This document shows positions 17,847 through 25,306 of a DNA stretch of 64,000 nt, piece by piece. The notes beneath the pieces were generated by a model, which saw only the letters and a program-made list of their open reading frames with translations, searched no databases and was not told the origin of the DNA. A program made the translations under genes and the position numbers. This DNA comes from Aliiglaciecola sp. M165 (GTDB taxonomy: Bacteria > Pseudomonadota > Gammaproteobacteria > Enterobacterales > Alteromonadaceae), in contig NZ_VKKH01000005.1 in assembly GCF_007197995.1 (NCBI RefSeq), forward strand, positions 62,001-126,000. The letters run 5' to 3'. Position 1 is the stretch's first letter, and every line of letters begins with the position of its first letter.

Positions 17847-18374
17847 ATGAAAATTCAAGCATGCAAACCCTACTTTAGTGAACACATATCAGGGGCTATG
17901 GCGTATACCCACATATTAAGTGGCGTCATCCACCCGCAACGAGATGCACCTTTAAGTGAGCAAGCACTAGCCCAATTCAAGGACGCCGCCAGTTCAACAA
18001 AAGAAGGGATTTCTGTTTCGATGTGTTTTGCGGGCTCCTCCGGAACGGGAAAAACCTTATTGCTGGCCAATCTCTGCTATGCCTGTCAGCTTCCTGCCAT
18101 TTTTGTTGAAAAGGCATTCTTTGATGCAGTGGAAAAGTCCAGAATTTCCGCTTTGTTTACATTTGCAGAAAAACAAAAAGCCATATTGTTTTTTGACGAA
18201 GCTGACCCATTGTTGATGGGTAACACTTCCTATGCAGATGAAGATACTGTTGATCCTGATTTTATATTTAAACTTGTGCAACAACGCCAAGGGGCAAGCA
18301 TATTTACTATATCAACTTCCGAGGCACTAGAGCGTTGTAAAATGCGTCTCAAATATGTTGTCGAGACCAACTGA
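17847..18374 (+). CDS. Orphan mini-AAA ATPase lacking the lid domain
   Basis: A 175-residue protein with a single P-loop domain: Walker A GSSGTGKT (residues 63-70) and Walker B AILFFDEAD (112-120), like the AAA+ core of FtsH/Cdc48/spastin-type ATPases. A sensor-1-like FTIST follows. The chain stops about 20 residues later, so the helical lid and sensor-2 arginine are missing. About 55 residues precede the P-loop. It stands alone and converges with a WYL regulator gene. It may act as a remodeller with an unknown partner or be a decayed remnant, although the frame is intact. Confidence 0.7.
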   Translation: MKIQACKPYFSEHISGAMAYTHILSGVIHPQRDAPLSEQALAQFKDAASSTKEGISVSMCFAGSSGTGKTLLLANLCYACQLPAIFVEKAFFDAVEKSRISALFTFAEKQKAILFFDEADPLLMGNTSYADEDTVDPDFIFKLVQQRQGASIFTISTSEALERCKMRLKYVVETN

Positions 18375-18416
18375 TCATTCATTAATGAATCATTAATTCG
18401 TAGTAATTCTCATAGC

Positions 18417-19292
18417 CTAAACTTTGTAGCCAGGTGCTAGTGCGGTGTTTTCAATGCCTTCAAGTATCTCCAAGTTAGCCAATGCCAATTGACAACCTTG
18501 CCCCGTGAACTTACTACCAACAGAACAATCAACCTGCCATTGCCGAAGAAGGTACGCCGCCAATGCCGCTTTAATTGTTAAAACCATCTGGCCATCTTGC
18601 ATAGCATAATCCATTTGAATAGCTCGTGGTTGTGCAATGCTAGGATGCGCCGTTAACGTTAAGGTTACTTCAGTGTTCCACTGTTCATCATATTGACGAC
18701 CTTCTTTAGTATTGATGTCCTGCGGAAGCGTTTTTACAAAAGTAAACCGTGTACAAACAAAATCTCTGAATGTTTCATGCTTGCGATCGTAGGCACGAAC
18801 ATGCCAACGATGGCCATTATTTACAATGGCATGAGGACACAATACCCGAGTCGTTTCCCCAGAGCTAACTGAGACATATCCACACTCAATCGGTTGTTTG
18901 TTGTGAATGGCACGCATCAGTGCTGCGATGATCCCTGCATCTGGATGAATTAATCTTACCGCATCAAAGCACTGTTCAGAGGGTTGCACGCCGTGAGAAA
19001 TACCATTGCCAAAACCGCGGCTAAGAGAAGTCAAAATGACTTCAGGATCATGGCTAAAAATCGCTTTAAACTCCGCTGTTCGATGATAACTTTTGGTCTG
19101 ATGTACCAATACGAGATTATTTGGAGCCAATGCTTTGTAGGCAGTAAAATCTCGGGTGCTTGCAGCTAACCCTGTTTTAAAGCGACTGATGAGGTCTGTT
19201 CTGGCGACATGACCAAAATACTGCAAGCTAAAATCGATGAAAGCAAGTCGTTCTTTTTGAGCGTGAGTTAGTGTGTCCAATTGTTCAGTCAT
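18417..19292 (-). CDS. WYL-domain regulator of the CapW/BrxR type
   Basis: A 291-residue protein with the three-part build of BrxR/CapW repressors: an N-terminal winged helix (about residues 10-90), a WYL domain (about 115-185, with HRWHVRAYDR at 161-170) and a C-terminal WCX domain (about 205-291). Known members repress BREX, CBASS and other defence loci and respond to nucleic-acid or nucleotide ligands. No recognisable defence effector lies next to it; upstream is a MITE-like element, downstream a mini-AAA gene in the opposite direction. It may have lost its locus or control something at a distance. Confidence 0.8.
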   Translation of the reverse strand: MTEQLDTLTHAQKERLAFIDFSLQYFGHVARTDLISRFKTGLAASTRDFTAYKALAPNNLVLVHQTKSYHRTAEFKAIFSHDPEVILTSLSRGFGNGISHGVQPSEQCFDAVRLIHPDAGIIAALMRAIHNKQPIECGYVSVSSGETTRVLCPHAIVNNGHRWHVRAYDRKHETFRDFVCTRFTFVKTLPQDINTKEGRQYDEQWNTEVTLTLTAHPSIAQPRAIQMDYAMQDGQMVLTIKAALAAYLLRQWQVDCSVGSKFTGQGCQLALANLEILEGIENTALAPGYKV

Positions 19293-19393
19293 TTCAGTAT
19301 CCAGATTGTCAATATTTTAATAACGATAACGTGAAATCCAACAACATGCAATCCTTTTGATGCCATCTTTATGAGTCCATTGTAATTGCATGT

Positions 19394-19599
19394 TACTTAA
19401 CCTGAACTCGGGATAAGAGAATCTGCAACTTATTGATTTTAATGAAAAGACTAAAACATATGACCCGGTAGTGGTCTGAAGTTCGAGTTCAAGGCACACA
19501 AGTGAAGGAATAACGGGTTATTTCGAGCTTGTGTAACGCAGAAATCGTACTTAAGAACGCTGCTGGGTGGATTCGCTTATCCCGAGTTCAGGTTACTTA
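19394..19599. mobile_element. 194-bp MITE-like element with terminal inverted repeats and 6-bp target duplication
   Basis: Both ends carry ACCTGAACTCGGGATAAG (left 19400-19417; right, inverted, 19576-19593). The match extends to 24 bp with one mismatch. TACTTA stands directly outside both ends (19394-19399 and 19594-19599), a perfect 6-bp target duplication. The 194-bp interior has no credible ORF, so the element must be moved in trans by a transposase not in this window. It is inserted in the 343-bp gap upstream of the WYL gene. Confidence 0.8.
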
Positions 19600-19635
19600 C
19601 AACGTCTCTGTTAGGTTTTTATATTCTACGAATGA

Positions 19636-20130
19636 CTATTCCCAGCGCTCTTTGTCTTGTTCTGAAGCACTTTCTTGACATTCCCCTCTTACCAATATTT
19701 CATTTTCTAGTTGGGAGTACTCAAGCAAGATGTAACCGTTTCTACAGTATTGAATGTTAGCAAGTCTGGATTCAAGAATCGCTATGGCCTGTTCGCGCAT
19801 ATCTGCTTCAGAATTTTCGGGCTTAGCTATCTCGCTTTGTGGAGTTTGCTGAGAACCCGAACTTGAAGGCTCAACTGACCCACCAGAAGCCTTACCATTT
19901 CCTCTGTTACCCCCTCCGCGCCCCCGTTCATTACCTCTTGCACGTCCTGAGCGCTCTGATCGGTTTTTGCTCTTTGAAATAAGTGTTAAGTGAAATCTCT
20001 TTGAACCATCAGGCTTGATTTCTGTTTCAAACAGTTGACGCTCGGGCCCGCCGCGTTTCGGATGACTTGCACACCCAGAGCCGACCAAAAATAAAAATAG
20101 TGTAACAACAGAAAATATCAGTACACGCAT
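19636..20130 (-). CDS. Small RG-rich lipoprotein
   Basis: Starting at the ATG at 20130 (AAGGTG six bases upstream; an in-frame GTG lies within that site), the product has 164 residues. A lipobox FLVGSGC places the lipidated Cys near residue 20. After it comes a basic, Gly/Arg-rich low-complexity stretch (about residues 55-85, SGRARGNERGRGGGNRG), then a more ordered acidic C-terminus with two Cys. It is probably an outer- or inner-membrane lipoprotein. Function unknown. Confidence 0.65.
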   Translation of the reverse strand: MRVLIFSVVTLFLFLVGSGCASHPKRGGPERQLFETEIKPDGSKRFHLTLISKSKNRSERSGRARGNERGRGGGNRGNGKASGGSVEPSSSGSQQTPQSEIAKPENSEADMREQAIAILESRLANIQYCRNGYILLEYSQLENEILVRGECQESASEQDKERWE

Positions 20131-20446
20131 AAGAAGCACCTTGAAGTATTTGTATCGTGATCAAGTTGACAATTAAAAGTGGGCAGGGTTTTGGCTGCGC
20201 TTGAACTTGCACAATTTCTGCACATTTGCTTTTAAAACGTAAGATAATTAGGTGGTCAAATGAAGTCGGTGTCGAACACTCGACGATTCCAAGCCATACT
20301 CAAACGACCCATTAAATGAACACATTTTTTCGGCTAAAAAGCTAACTATGTCATAGGGTTATTTAATTTACCATTCTTGGAAAATAGTGTCAGAATACTT
20401 TACAAAACTAGTTTTTACCTTTTTATGAACTCCCCGATAGTCGCTA

Positions 20447-20462
20447 CGAAACCTAGGTTTCG
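20447..20462. promoter_or_regulatory. 16-bp perfect palindrome beside the sigma-54 promoter
   Basis: CGAAACCTAGGTTTCG is a perfect palindrome ending seven bases before the -24 element of the promoter at 20469. A regulator bound here would touch or block the sigma-54 polymerase. Apart from this and the promoter, the 460-bp gap shows no supported gene. Confidence 0.5.
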
Positions 20463-20468
20463 CACCTA

Positions 20469-20484
20469 TGGCACAGGCATTGCT
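20469..20484 (+). promoter_or_regulatory. Sigma-54 (RpoN) promoter of the PEP-CTERM gene
   Basis: TGGCAC, five bases, then TTGCT matches the -24/-12 consensus (TGGCAC-N5-TTGCW) with the GG and GC doublets at the right spacing. The transcript would start near 20495, giving a leader of about 105 bases before the ATG at 20600. PEP-CTERM genes are known in some bacteria to be controlled by RpoN with the PrsK/PrsR system; that regulator is not in the window. Confidence 0.7.
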
Positions 20485-20599
20485 TATATTTTAATCAGTA
20501 GGCGTCTGGAGTGGGCGTCCGCATTGGCAACGGAACAAAGTGGAAGGGAGGCAATGACAACGCAGTATGTCACACCACCACGACTAAGGAGATTTGTAT

Positions 20600-21319
20600 A
20601 TGAGAAAGAACATATTGGCCGCAGTAGTCGGAATGGCCGCATTAACGTTAACTAGTGCAGCAAACGCCGCACCTATTACTTATTTTGGAGAAAATTTGAC
20701 GCCAGGGGCTACGGTTACTGGTGATCCTGCCGCAGCACGAGCAGATTTTCTCGCAGCATTGTCAGGTGGTGTAGGCACTGAAGACTTTGAAGGGTTTGCA
20801 GTAGGTGCTAGCACGCCCCTAGTCCTAAGCTTCCCCGGTTCCACAGGCAACATTGGCGCTACGTTATCGGGCTCAGCGTCCGTTCAAAGTGGGGGCGGTG
20901 CAGGTCGATTTGCTACATCGGGTTCACAATACGTAGAAACTCCAGGTGGCGGCGACTTTGTCATCGATTTTGGTGCCCCCATTGCAGCCTTTGGCTTTTT
21001 TGGCACCGATTTAGGCGACTTTGGTAATGATCTGGAAATTACGTTAACGGATATCAACGCTGTTGAGACGATGTTTACATTGGACTTGAATGGCACACCC
21101 AATGGTGGTCTTATCTTTTGGGGCTTTACTGACACAAGTAATCAGTACACTCAGGTCAGTTTTGACAATGTTCCTGGAGGCTCAGACGTCTTTGGATTCG
21201 ATGACATGACCATCGGTGATGCAGGTCAGATAATCGGTGTTCCTGAAACAGGCTCGCTGGCACTGTTTGGTCTTGGTATCGCAGGCTTAGGCTTTGCGCG
21301 TCGTCGTAGGACTTCCTAA
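20600..21319 (+). CDS. PEP-CTERM sorting-signal protein
   Basis: The ATG at 20600 has AAGGAG eight bases upstream and is preferred over a TTG at 20594; 239 residues. A Sec signal (MRKNILAAVVGMAALTLTSA) precedes a Gly/Asp-rich beta domain with DFGAPIAAFGFFGTDLGDFG. The C-terminus is a canonical PEP-CTERM tripartite tag: VPETGSL, a hydrophobic helix (ALFGLGIAGLGFA) and RRRR. The tag directs exosortase (EpsH/XrtA-type) processing, and such proteins are tied to exopolysaccharide matrix. Exosortase and EPS genes must be elsewhere in the genome. Confidence 0.88.
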   Translation: MRKNILAAVVGMAALTLTSAANAAPITYFGENLTPGATVTGDPAAARADFLAALSGGVGTEDFEGFAVGASTPLVLSFPGSTGNIGATLSGSASVQSGGGAGRFATSGSQYVETPGGGDFVIDFGAPIAAFGFFGTDLGDFGNDLEITLTDINAVETMFTLDLNGTPNGGLIFWGFTDTSNQYTQVSFDNVPGGSDVFGFDDMTIGDAGQIIGVPETGSLALFGLGIAGLGFARRRRTS

Positions 21320-21346
21320 TTTCAGTTCAAACAATCGTTAACACCA

Positions 21347-21379
21347 AAAACGGCGGCTCTAATGAACCGCCGTTTTCTT
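21347..21379 (+). terminator. Intrinsic terminator of the PEP-CTERM gene
   Basis: AAAACGGCGG and CCGCCGTTTT form a 10-bp stem with a nine-base loop, followed by CTTTT, 27 bases after the stop codon. Confidence 0.85.
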
Positions 21380-21749
21380 TTGCGTGACGCTGACAGCAGT
21401 TAATTGACCCTATCCAAGATATACATCAGACATTGTCAATATTTTTTACAACGAATAAATGCGCCCAATTTTATAACCACATAAGTTGTTGATATTAAAA
21501 TAGACATTGAAATAAATACAGTGTGGAGAAGTAGTCTAAGGTCCAAACAACACGTCGCATTTCCGCTACAAATAGCCAATCTTTTTGAAAAAATCTGATT
21601 ATTTGTTTTGTAATTAGAAAGCTATGCAGCAACAGCGAGTTGTCAAACGAGCAATCTAAGAAATTTACTGACTCGAATATCAGGGTAAAAATTAAAAATT
21701 TAAACTTTTTGCTGCGATACAACGTCATATTAGTATCGGACGGTAATTT

Positions 21750-21846
21750 TGGCTCCTTTGTCCACAATGCTTATCCGAACTTGGCAGCCTAGTGAACTGC
21801 CATGTCTCCTTGGGCCGCTTGTTGCAATCTACAGGCGGCTTTTTTA
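21750..21846 (+). ncRNA. Candidate small RNA ending in a strong terminator
   Basis: In the 535-bp gap between the PEP-CTERM and HDOD genes, TGGCAG/CTGCCA make a first hairpin (about 21782-21802). GCCGCTTGT/ACAGGCGGC then make a 9-bp terminator stem (21814-21839) followed by six T. No gene on the plus strand explains this terminator. The 5' end is a guess. The rest of the gap is A+T-rich and shows nothing else supported. Confidence 0.4.
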
Positions 21847-21854
21847 TGTAAAAG

Positions 21855-23321
21855 TCAAAGTTTACGTGAGGCCAGCGACAGGCAAAGACTTAAGTGATCA
21901 GTGATGAAGCTAAAGTGCGAAAATTCGTCTTGGCCAAAAGCCTGTGATTTATCTAAGTATTGCGCGGTGATAACACCAATATCTTTATTATTGATTTTAA
22001 CCGGCGCTAAACAAATAATACCAGACTCAATCAATTGCTCTGAATCAAAAGTCATGTAGTCACGCCATTTCGGGTGTTTGTGATCTTCGATCACATCCGC
22101 TTCTCCATGCTCAAGGATGTAAGTCATGATGTTGTCGCCATCTTGCAGAGAAAACTCCCCCATAAATCGCAGGGGCTGACCCTCAGTGTCTACGGTTTGT
22201 CTGCACTCAAGGGTCGATCTGTCTGAGTTAAATACCCAAAACGTGCATCGGTGATAGTGGAATATTTGTGCGAGGTTACCCAAGGTTACCGATAAAAACT
22301 CATTCACATTGCGACTGCTTTTAGAGAGTTCAGAAAGGGATTTTACCGTTAATATGACCTGTTGTTCAGCGCTGAGTTCTGGCTGCAAAACTTGCTTCTG
22401 TACAGCAAAATCCTGTTGTTTAGGGATGGGACGCAAATAGGTTTCAAGTACTGAGGCATTGTATGAGCCTAATAACTCTATGGCTAACTGTCGAGTCACC
22501 TCAACACGCTTTTTAACTGCAGGTACATCAATGTCCATCGTTTTGCCAACATCTTTTAGCAACTGATCAAATTTAGCGCGATTTTTGGGTGGTGACCCGA
22601 TAGCCTCACTCAGTTGATTCGACAAGCTAATGATGTTCATTTCACGAGTGCGACTTTGCGGTTGATCTAGGGATTTAACCAACAACTCACCTAGGTTCCA
22701 GGTTTTCGCCAACCCCACGCTAAGCTCTTTAAATTTGACCCCTGCTACTGAGGCGCAGTATTGTTCAAAGGCGATTTTAGGCATTCCCGCCTTTTTTATT
22801 AGTTCTTTGGTTAGCGGGTTACCCGTACTCCAAAATGACGTTTCGCCAATGTTATACATCATGGCGGCTAAATAGACTTCTTCTTGAGTACTTTCATCGT
22901 AATCTGGCACCATCATTCGTGCCAACAAACCAGCAAAAAAGGCGTTAGCCATTAACCGCATTAGACGTTCATAAACTTCTGGTGCTAAGCGTTTACTGTT
23001 GAGAAGACCTTCTAACACTTTGGCGGTCAAACAAATATTTTTAACCGATTGGATCCCAAGAAAAATAGCCGCGCGGGATACCGTTGTCACCTTTTTAACC
23101 GGCGAACGACTTGAACTGTTTGCAACTTTCAACAGACAGGATGACAAGGCTTGATCATGAAGAATGACTTTACTTAGTTTTGGAATTGACGAACGATCAT
23201 CGTTGGAAAATTTATCCAAGATACTAGCGATTGAGGTTATTGCGGGCAGCTCTTCTTTAGCCAACATGGCAACCCACTGTGACGAACTTCGCTTTGGCTT
23301 GTCGCGCATCTTATTATCCAA
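21855..23321 (-). CDS. HDOD domain protein with C-terminal GAF domain
   Basis: A 488-residue cytosolic signalling protein. An HDOD domain fills residues about 15-240 (LPAITSIASILDKFSNDD at its start; LSKVILHDQALSSCLLKVAN), lacking the full HD metal site as usual for HDOD. A GAF-like domain covers about 320-485, with a sensory pocket built around FHYHRCTFWVF and IGVITAQYLDKSQAF. HDOD proteins take part in signal transduction linked to cyclic-di-GMP, motility or stress. The last gene before a regulator on the same strand, it appears monocistronic. Confidence 0.8.
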   Translation of the reverse strand: MDNKMRDKPKRSSSQWVAMLAKEELPAITSIASILDKFSNDDRSSIPKLSKVILHDQALSSCLLKVANSSSRSPVKKVTTVSRAAIFLGIQSVKNICLTAKVLEGLLNSKRLAPEVYERLMRLMANAFFAGLLARMMVPDYDESTQEEVYLAAMMYNIGETSFWSTGNPLTKELIKKAGMPKIAFEQYCASVAGVKFKELSVGLAKTWNLGELLVKSLDQPQSRTREMNIISLSNQLSEAIGSPPKNRAKFDQLLKDVGKTMDIDVPAVKKRVEVTRQLAIELLGSYNASVLETYLRPIPKQQDFAVQKQVLQPELSAEQQVILTVKSLSELSKSSRNVNEFLSVTLGNLAQIFHYHRCTFWVFNSDRSTLECRQTVDTEGQPLRFMGEFSLQDGDNIMTYILEHGEADVIEDHKHPKWRDYMTFDSEQLIESGIICLAPVKINNKDIGVITAQYLDKSQAFGQDEFSHFSFITDHLSLCLSLASRKL

Positions 23322-23455
23322 TTCATTCGACTCTAAAAATCAAATCGAAACTACCAAATAGTGATTAATTATCAATCAGTTAAACCGTATTTGGTCACTG
23401 AGTTATGCAACTAGCCTAGCCTATTCTGAGCAAAGGAACAAATCAAGAGAGTCGA

Positions 23456-24277
23456 CTAGTTCTCAAGCAGTTTGTGAAAAAAAAGCTTGGTGGCCTCATT
23501 CATCGGATAAAACGCCTCAATTCGCAATTCATCAGTCGTGACATCCTGAGGTGTTCCAAAGGTAGAGATCACAGAAAAAATACTTAGGTGAGTATCACCC
23601 ATTTGGAGTTCAACAGGGATCACTGGCATCAAGGAGTCATGCTGGAAAAGGTCACCTTCATCAATTGGCCCAGCCGCTTCAATATGTTGCATTAGATAGT
23701 CATGGACCTGAGGATCTGGGCTCGACATTGCTTCTCTTTTGAGTCGATTTTTAAACAGCGGAGCAGTCTTGTTCCAATTGCTCATGAATCGTCTTAGGCC
23801 ATCAGGATGCATCGTCAGTGCAATCAAATTCTTTGGATCAAAACTTATATGCTTTCCTTCATGATCCTGGCTGGTAACAAGCTCACTAAGCATAGTAAAC
23901 AGCGTTTGTGCTGAGCGGTTTTGTTGCACTATGTTCCACATTCTATCGACAACCACGGCGGGAAAGGGATCATGATGATTTAACATACTTTCAAGAGCTA
24001 AGGAAACGGGTTTCATGTCTACGCTGTCAATGGCGCTCTCTTGGAACAATGCTTTGTATCCAGCAGCCTCAAACAAGCGATTTTGCTCTCGCAACGGAAT
24101 GTCCATGGCCTCACACAAGCGAGCGATCATTTCCCGACTTGGATGACTTTTACCGGTCTCCAAATAACTCAAATGACGCTGTGAGATATCAGCGCGCAGC
24201 GCCAACTCAAGCTGCGACAACTTTCGAAATTGTCGCCATTTGCGACACTGATAGGTAAAGTTTTTGGTGTCCAGCAT
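23456..24277 (-). CDS. XRE-family regulator with MmyB-type ligand domain
   Basis: The ATG at 24277 has GGAG seven bases upstream and gives 273 residues; a longer frame to 24343 would run through the palindromic operator and is rejected. Residues 5-65 are an XRE HTH (KLSQLELALRADISQRHLSY). Residues about 105-270 match the MmyB-like ligand-binding domain (FPAVVVDRMWNIVQQNRSAQ), a PAS-like fold that in relatives binds fatty acid-type ligands. It is divergent from a small membrane-protein gene and probably represses both itself and that gene. Confidence 0.85.
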   Translation of the reverse strand: MLDTKNFTYQCRKWRQFRKLSQLELALRADISQRHLSYLETGKSHPSREMIARLCEAMDIPLREQNRLFEAAGYKALFQESAIDSVDMKPVSLALESMLNHHDPFPAVVVDRMWNIVQQNRSAQTLFTMLSELVTSQDHEGKHISFDPKNLIALTMHPDGLRRFMSNWNKTAPLFKNRLKREAMSSPDPQVHDYLMQHIEAAGPIDEGDLFQHDSLMPVIPVELQMGDTHLSIFSVISTFGTPQDVTTDELRIEAFYPMNEATKLFFHKLLEN

Positions 24278-24340
24278 AAAATTCTCCGCCTTTGAACCTG
24301 GGCTTCTAATCGCAATAGTGTGCTCATTGTTGTATGAATT

Positions 24341-24361
24341 CAATTACCTGTGAGGTAATTG
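24341..24361. promoter_or_regulatory. Palindromic operator between MmyB-type regulator and DUF2834 gene
   Basis: A perfect inverted repeat of nine bases per arm (CAATTACCT / AGGTAATTG) around GTG lies in the divergent intergenic region, 56 bases before the downstream ATG and 64 before the regulator start. It is the natural binding site for the XRE protein. Confidence 0.65.
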
Positions 24362-24416
24362 CTTGGTATATGTAAACCGCTCATTATGCACTTAACAAAT
24401 TGTTTAGGAGAAATTT

Positions 24417-24716
24417 ATGAGCACTCGACAAACCCTCTCTCTTTGCCTGTTAATCCCTTTTCTGGCGCTCACCGCCTATGCACTATACACAGTAGGCTAC
24501 ATCGGCATATTCGACTACCACCGTCATAGCCCTGCTGGTTGGCAGGTCTTTGCCGATTTGGTGATTGCCCTGATTATTGTCATGATGTTTTTAATTCCCG
24601 ATGCCAAAAAAGCCGGGCGCAACCCTTGGCCTTGGGTAATCGCAACACTTTTTCTCGGCTCAATCGCGCCTCTTTGTTACTTAGTACTGGGAAAGAAAAC
24701 AGAAAAGTCTGCATAA
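24417..24716 (+). CDS. Small inner-membrane protein, DUF2834-like
   Basis: A 99-residue protein with three hydrophobic segments (about residues 7-28, 42-62, 70-90). The middle and C-terminal pattern QVFADLVIALIIVMMFLIPD, then GRNPWPWVIATLFLGSIAPL, is that of DUF2834 proteins. Function unknown. It is divergent from the MmyB-type regulator and shares its operator, so it is likely the regulated gene. AGGAGAAATTT gives a good ribosome site before the ATG. A hairpin terminator follows. Confidence 0.8.
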   Translation: MSTRQTLSLCLLIPFLALTAYALYTVGYIGIFDYHRHSPAGWQVFADLVIALIIVMMFLIPDAKKAGRNPWPWVIATLFLGSIAPLCYLVLGKKTEKSA

Positions 24717-24730
24717 AGAAGTTTTGGTTA

Positions 24731-24754
24731 AATTCCACAAAAAGTAGTGGAATT
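24731..24754 (+). terminator. Hairpin after the DUF2834-like gene
   Basis: AATTCCAC/GTGGAATT form an 8-bp stem with an eight-base loop, 15 bases after the stop; the tract after it is AATAAAT rather than T-rich, so efficiency is uncertain. Further down, TTAAGTAC/GTACTTAA (about 24837-24866) forms another inverted repeat ahead of the next gene. Confidence 0.5.
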
Positions 24755-24918
24755 AATAAATAGCGTTCAAATTAATTTCCACTATCCAATTGAATTAATT
24801 GACTATTATTTCTGGTATAGCCCTTGCTCGTATTAGTTAAGTACATCAATGAAATGAAGTACTTAATTAATCGAGGTGTTTGCAGCAAGGTGCTTCAAAC
24901 CATTAAGGAGTCATAGTT

Positions 24919-25110
24919 ATGTTTAGTTTCTTATGTGGTGTTTTGTTCTTTTTTGTCTGGATTATTCCAGTGATCGCTATAGGCGTGTCAGACCGCACTT
25001 CAGGTGGTGAGAAAGCAGCATGGCTATTGGCTGTGATCTTCATATCTTGGTTCGCATGGATTTTCTATTTGTTGCTGGCACCTTTAAAAACCCAGCGTTA
25101 TCGCGCTTAA
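24919..25110 (+). CDS. Small two-helix membrane protein
   Basis: A 63-residue protein with two transmembrane helices (about 3-22 and 34-54) joined by a polar loop (SDRTSGGEKAAW) and a short basic tail (KTQRYRA). The loop-helix pattern GGEKAAWLLAVIFISWFAWI resembles the PLDc_N-type two-helix modules. AAGGAG lies nine bases before the ATG. Function unknown; a terminator follows. Confidence 0.65.
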   Translation: MFSFLCGVLFFFVWIIPVIAIGVSDRTSGGEKAAWLLAVIFISWFAWIFYLLLAPLKTQRYRA

Positions 25111-25140
25111 ATAAACTAGGATTAACAACCTCTTTGTAAT

Positions 25141-25173
25141 GCCTCGCCGAATCTAACAGGTATGCGGTGAGGC
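25141..25173 (+). terminator. Intrinsic terminator upstream of prpR
   Basis: GCCTCGCCG and CGGTGAGGC form a 9-bp stem (one G-U pair) with a 15-base loop; a T-run (GTTTTT) comes 11 bases later. It separates the small membrane-protein gene from the prp locus. Confidence 0.55.
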
Positions 25174-25216
25174 GCACCATTCGTTTTTATGTTGTTCAAT
25201 AACTCAAAAAAATTAC

Positions 25217-25280
25217 ATTGTCGACAATATTGGTAGTCAAGCTTGTAAAACCTCAATAATTTAACTATATTGTCGACAAT
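25217..25280. promoter_or_regulatory. Two identical palindromic operators upstream of prpR
   Basis: ATTGTCGACAAT occurs at 25217-25228 and again at 25269-25280. The centres are 52 bp apart, about five helical turns, so two bound dimers would face the same side. They are likely sites for the GntR-type PrpR itself. The 10-bp core TTGTCGACAA recurs inside prpR at 25421-25430. Confidence 0.7.
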
Positions 25281-25306
25281 TTCATAGCTTGAAGATATTT
25301 CCTATC

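Noticed and set aside
19317-19499. 60-codon ORF overlapping the MITE
   Set aside because: It crosses the left end of the element, so it is accidental.
19470-19500. tRNA T-loop-like GTTCGAGTTC
   Set aside because: No acceptor or anticodon stems can be formed around it, and it lies inside the MITE.
20377-20655. ORF over the sigma-54 promoter
   Set aside because: It overlaps the promoter and the PEP-CTERM start in another frame and has no protein-like character.
21495-21767. 90-codon minus ORF in the intergenic gap
   Set aside because: A+T-rich, no ribosome site, no recognisable pattern.
24278-24343. Longer start of the MmyB-type regulator
   Set aside because: It would translate part of the operator; GGAG precedes the ATG at 24277.
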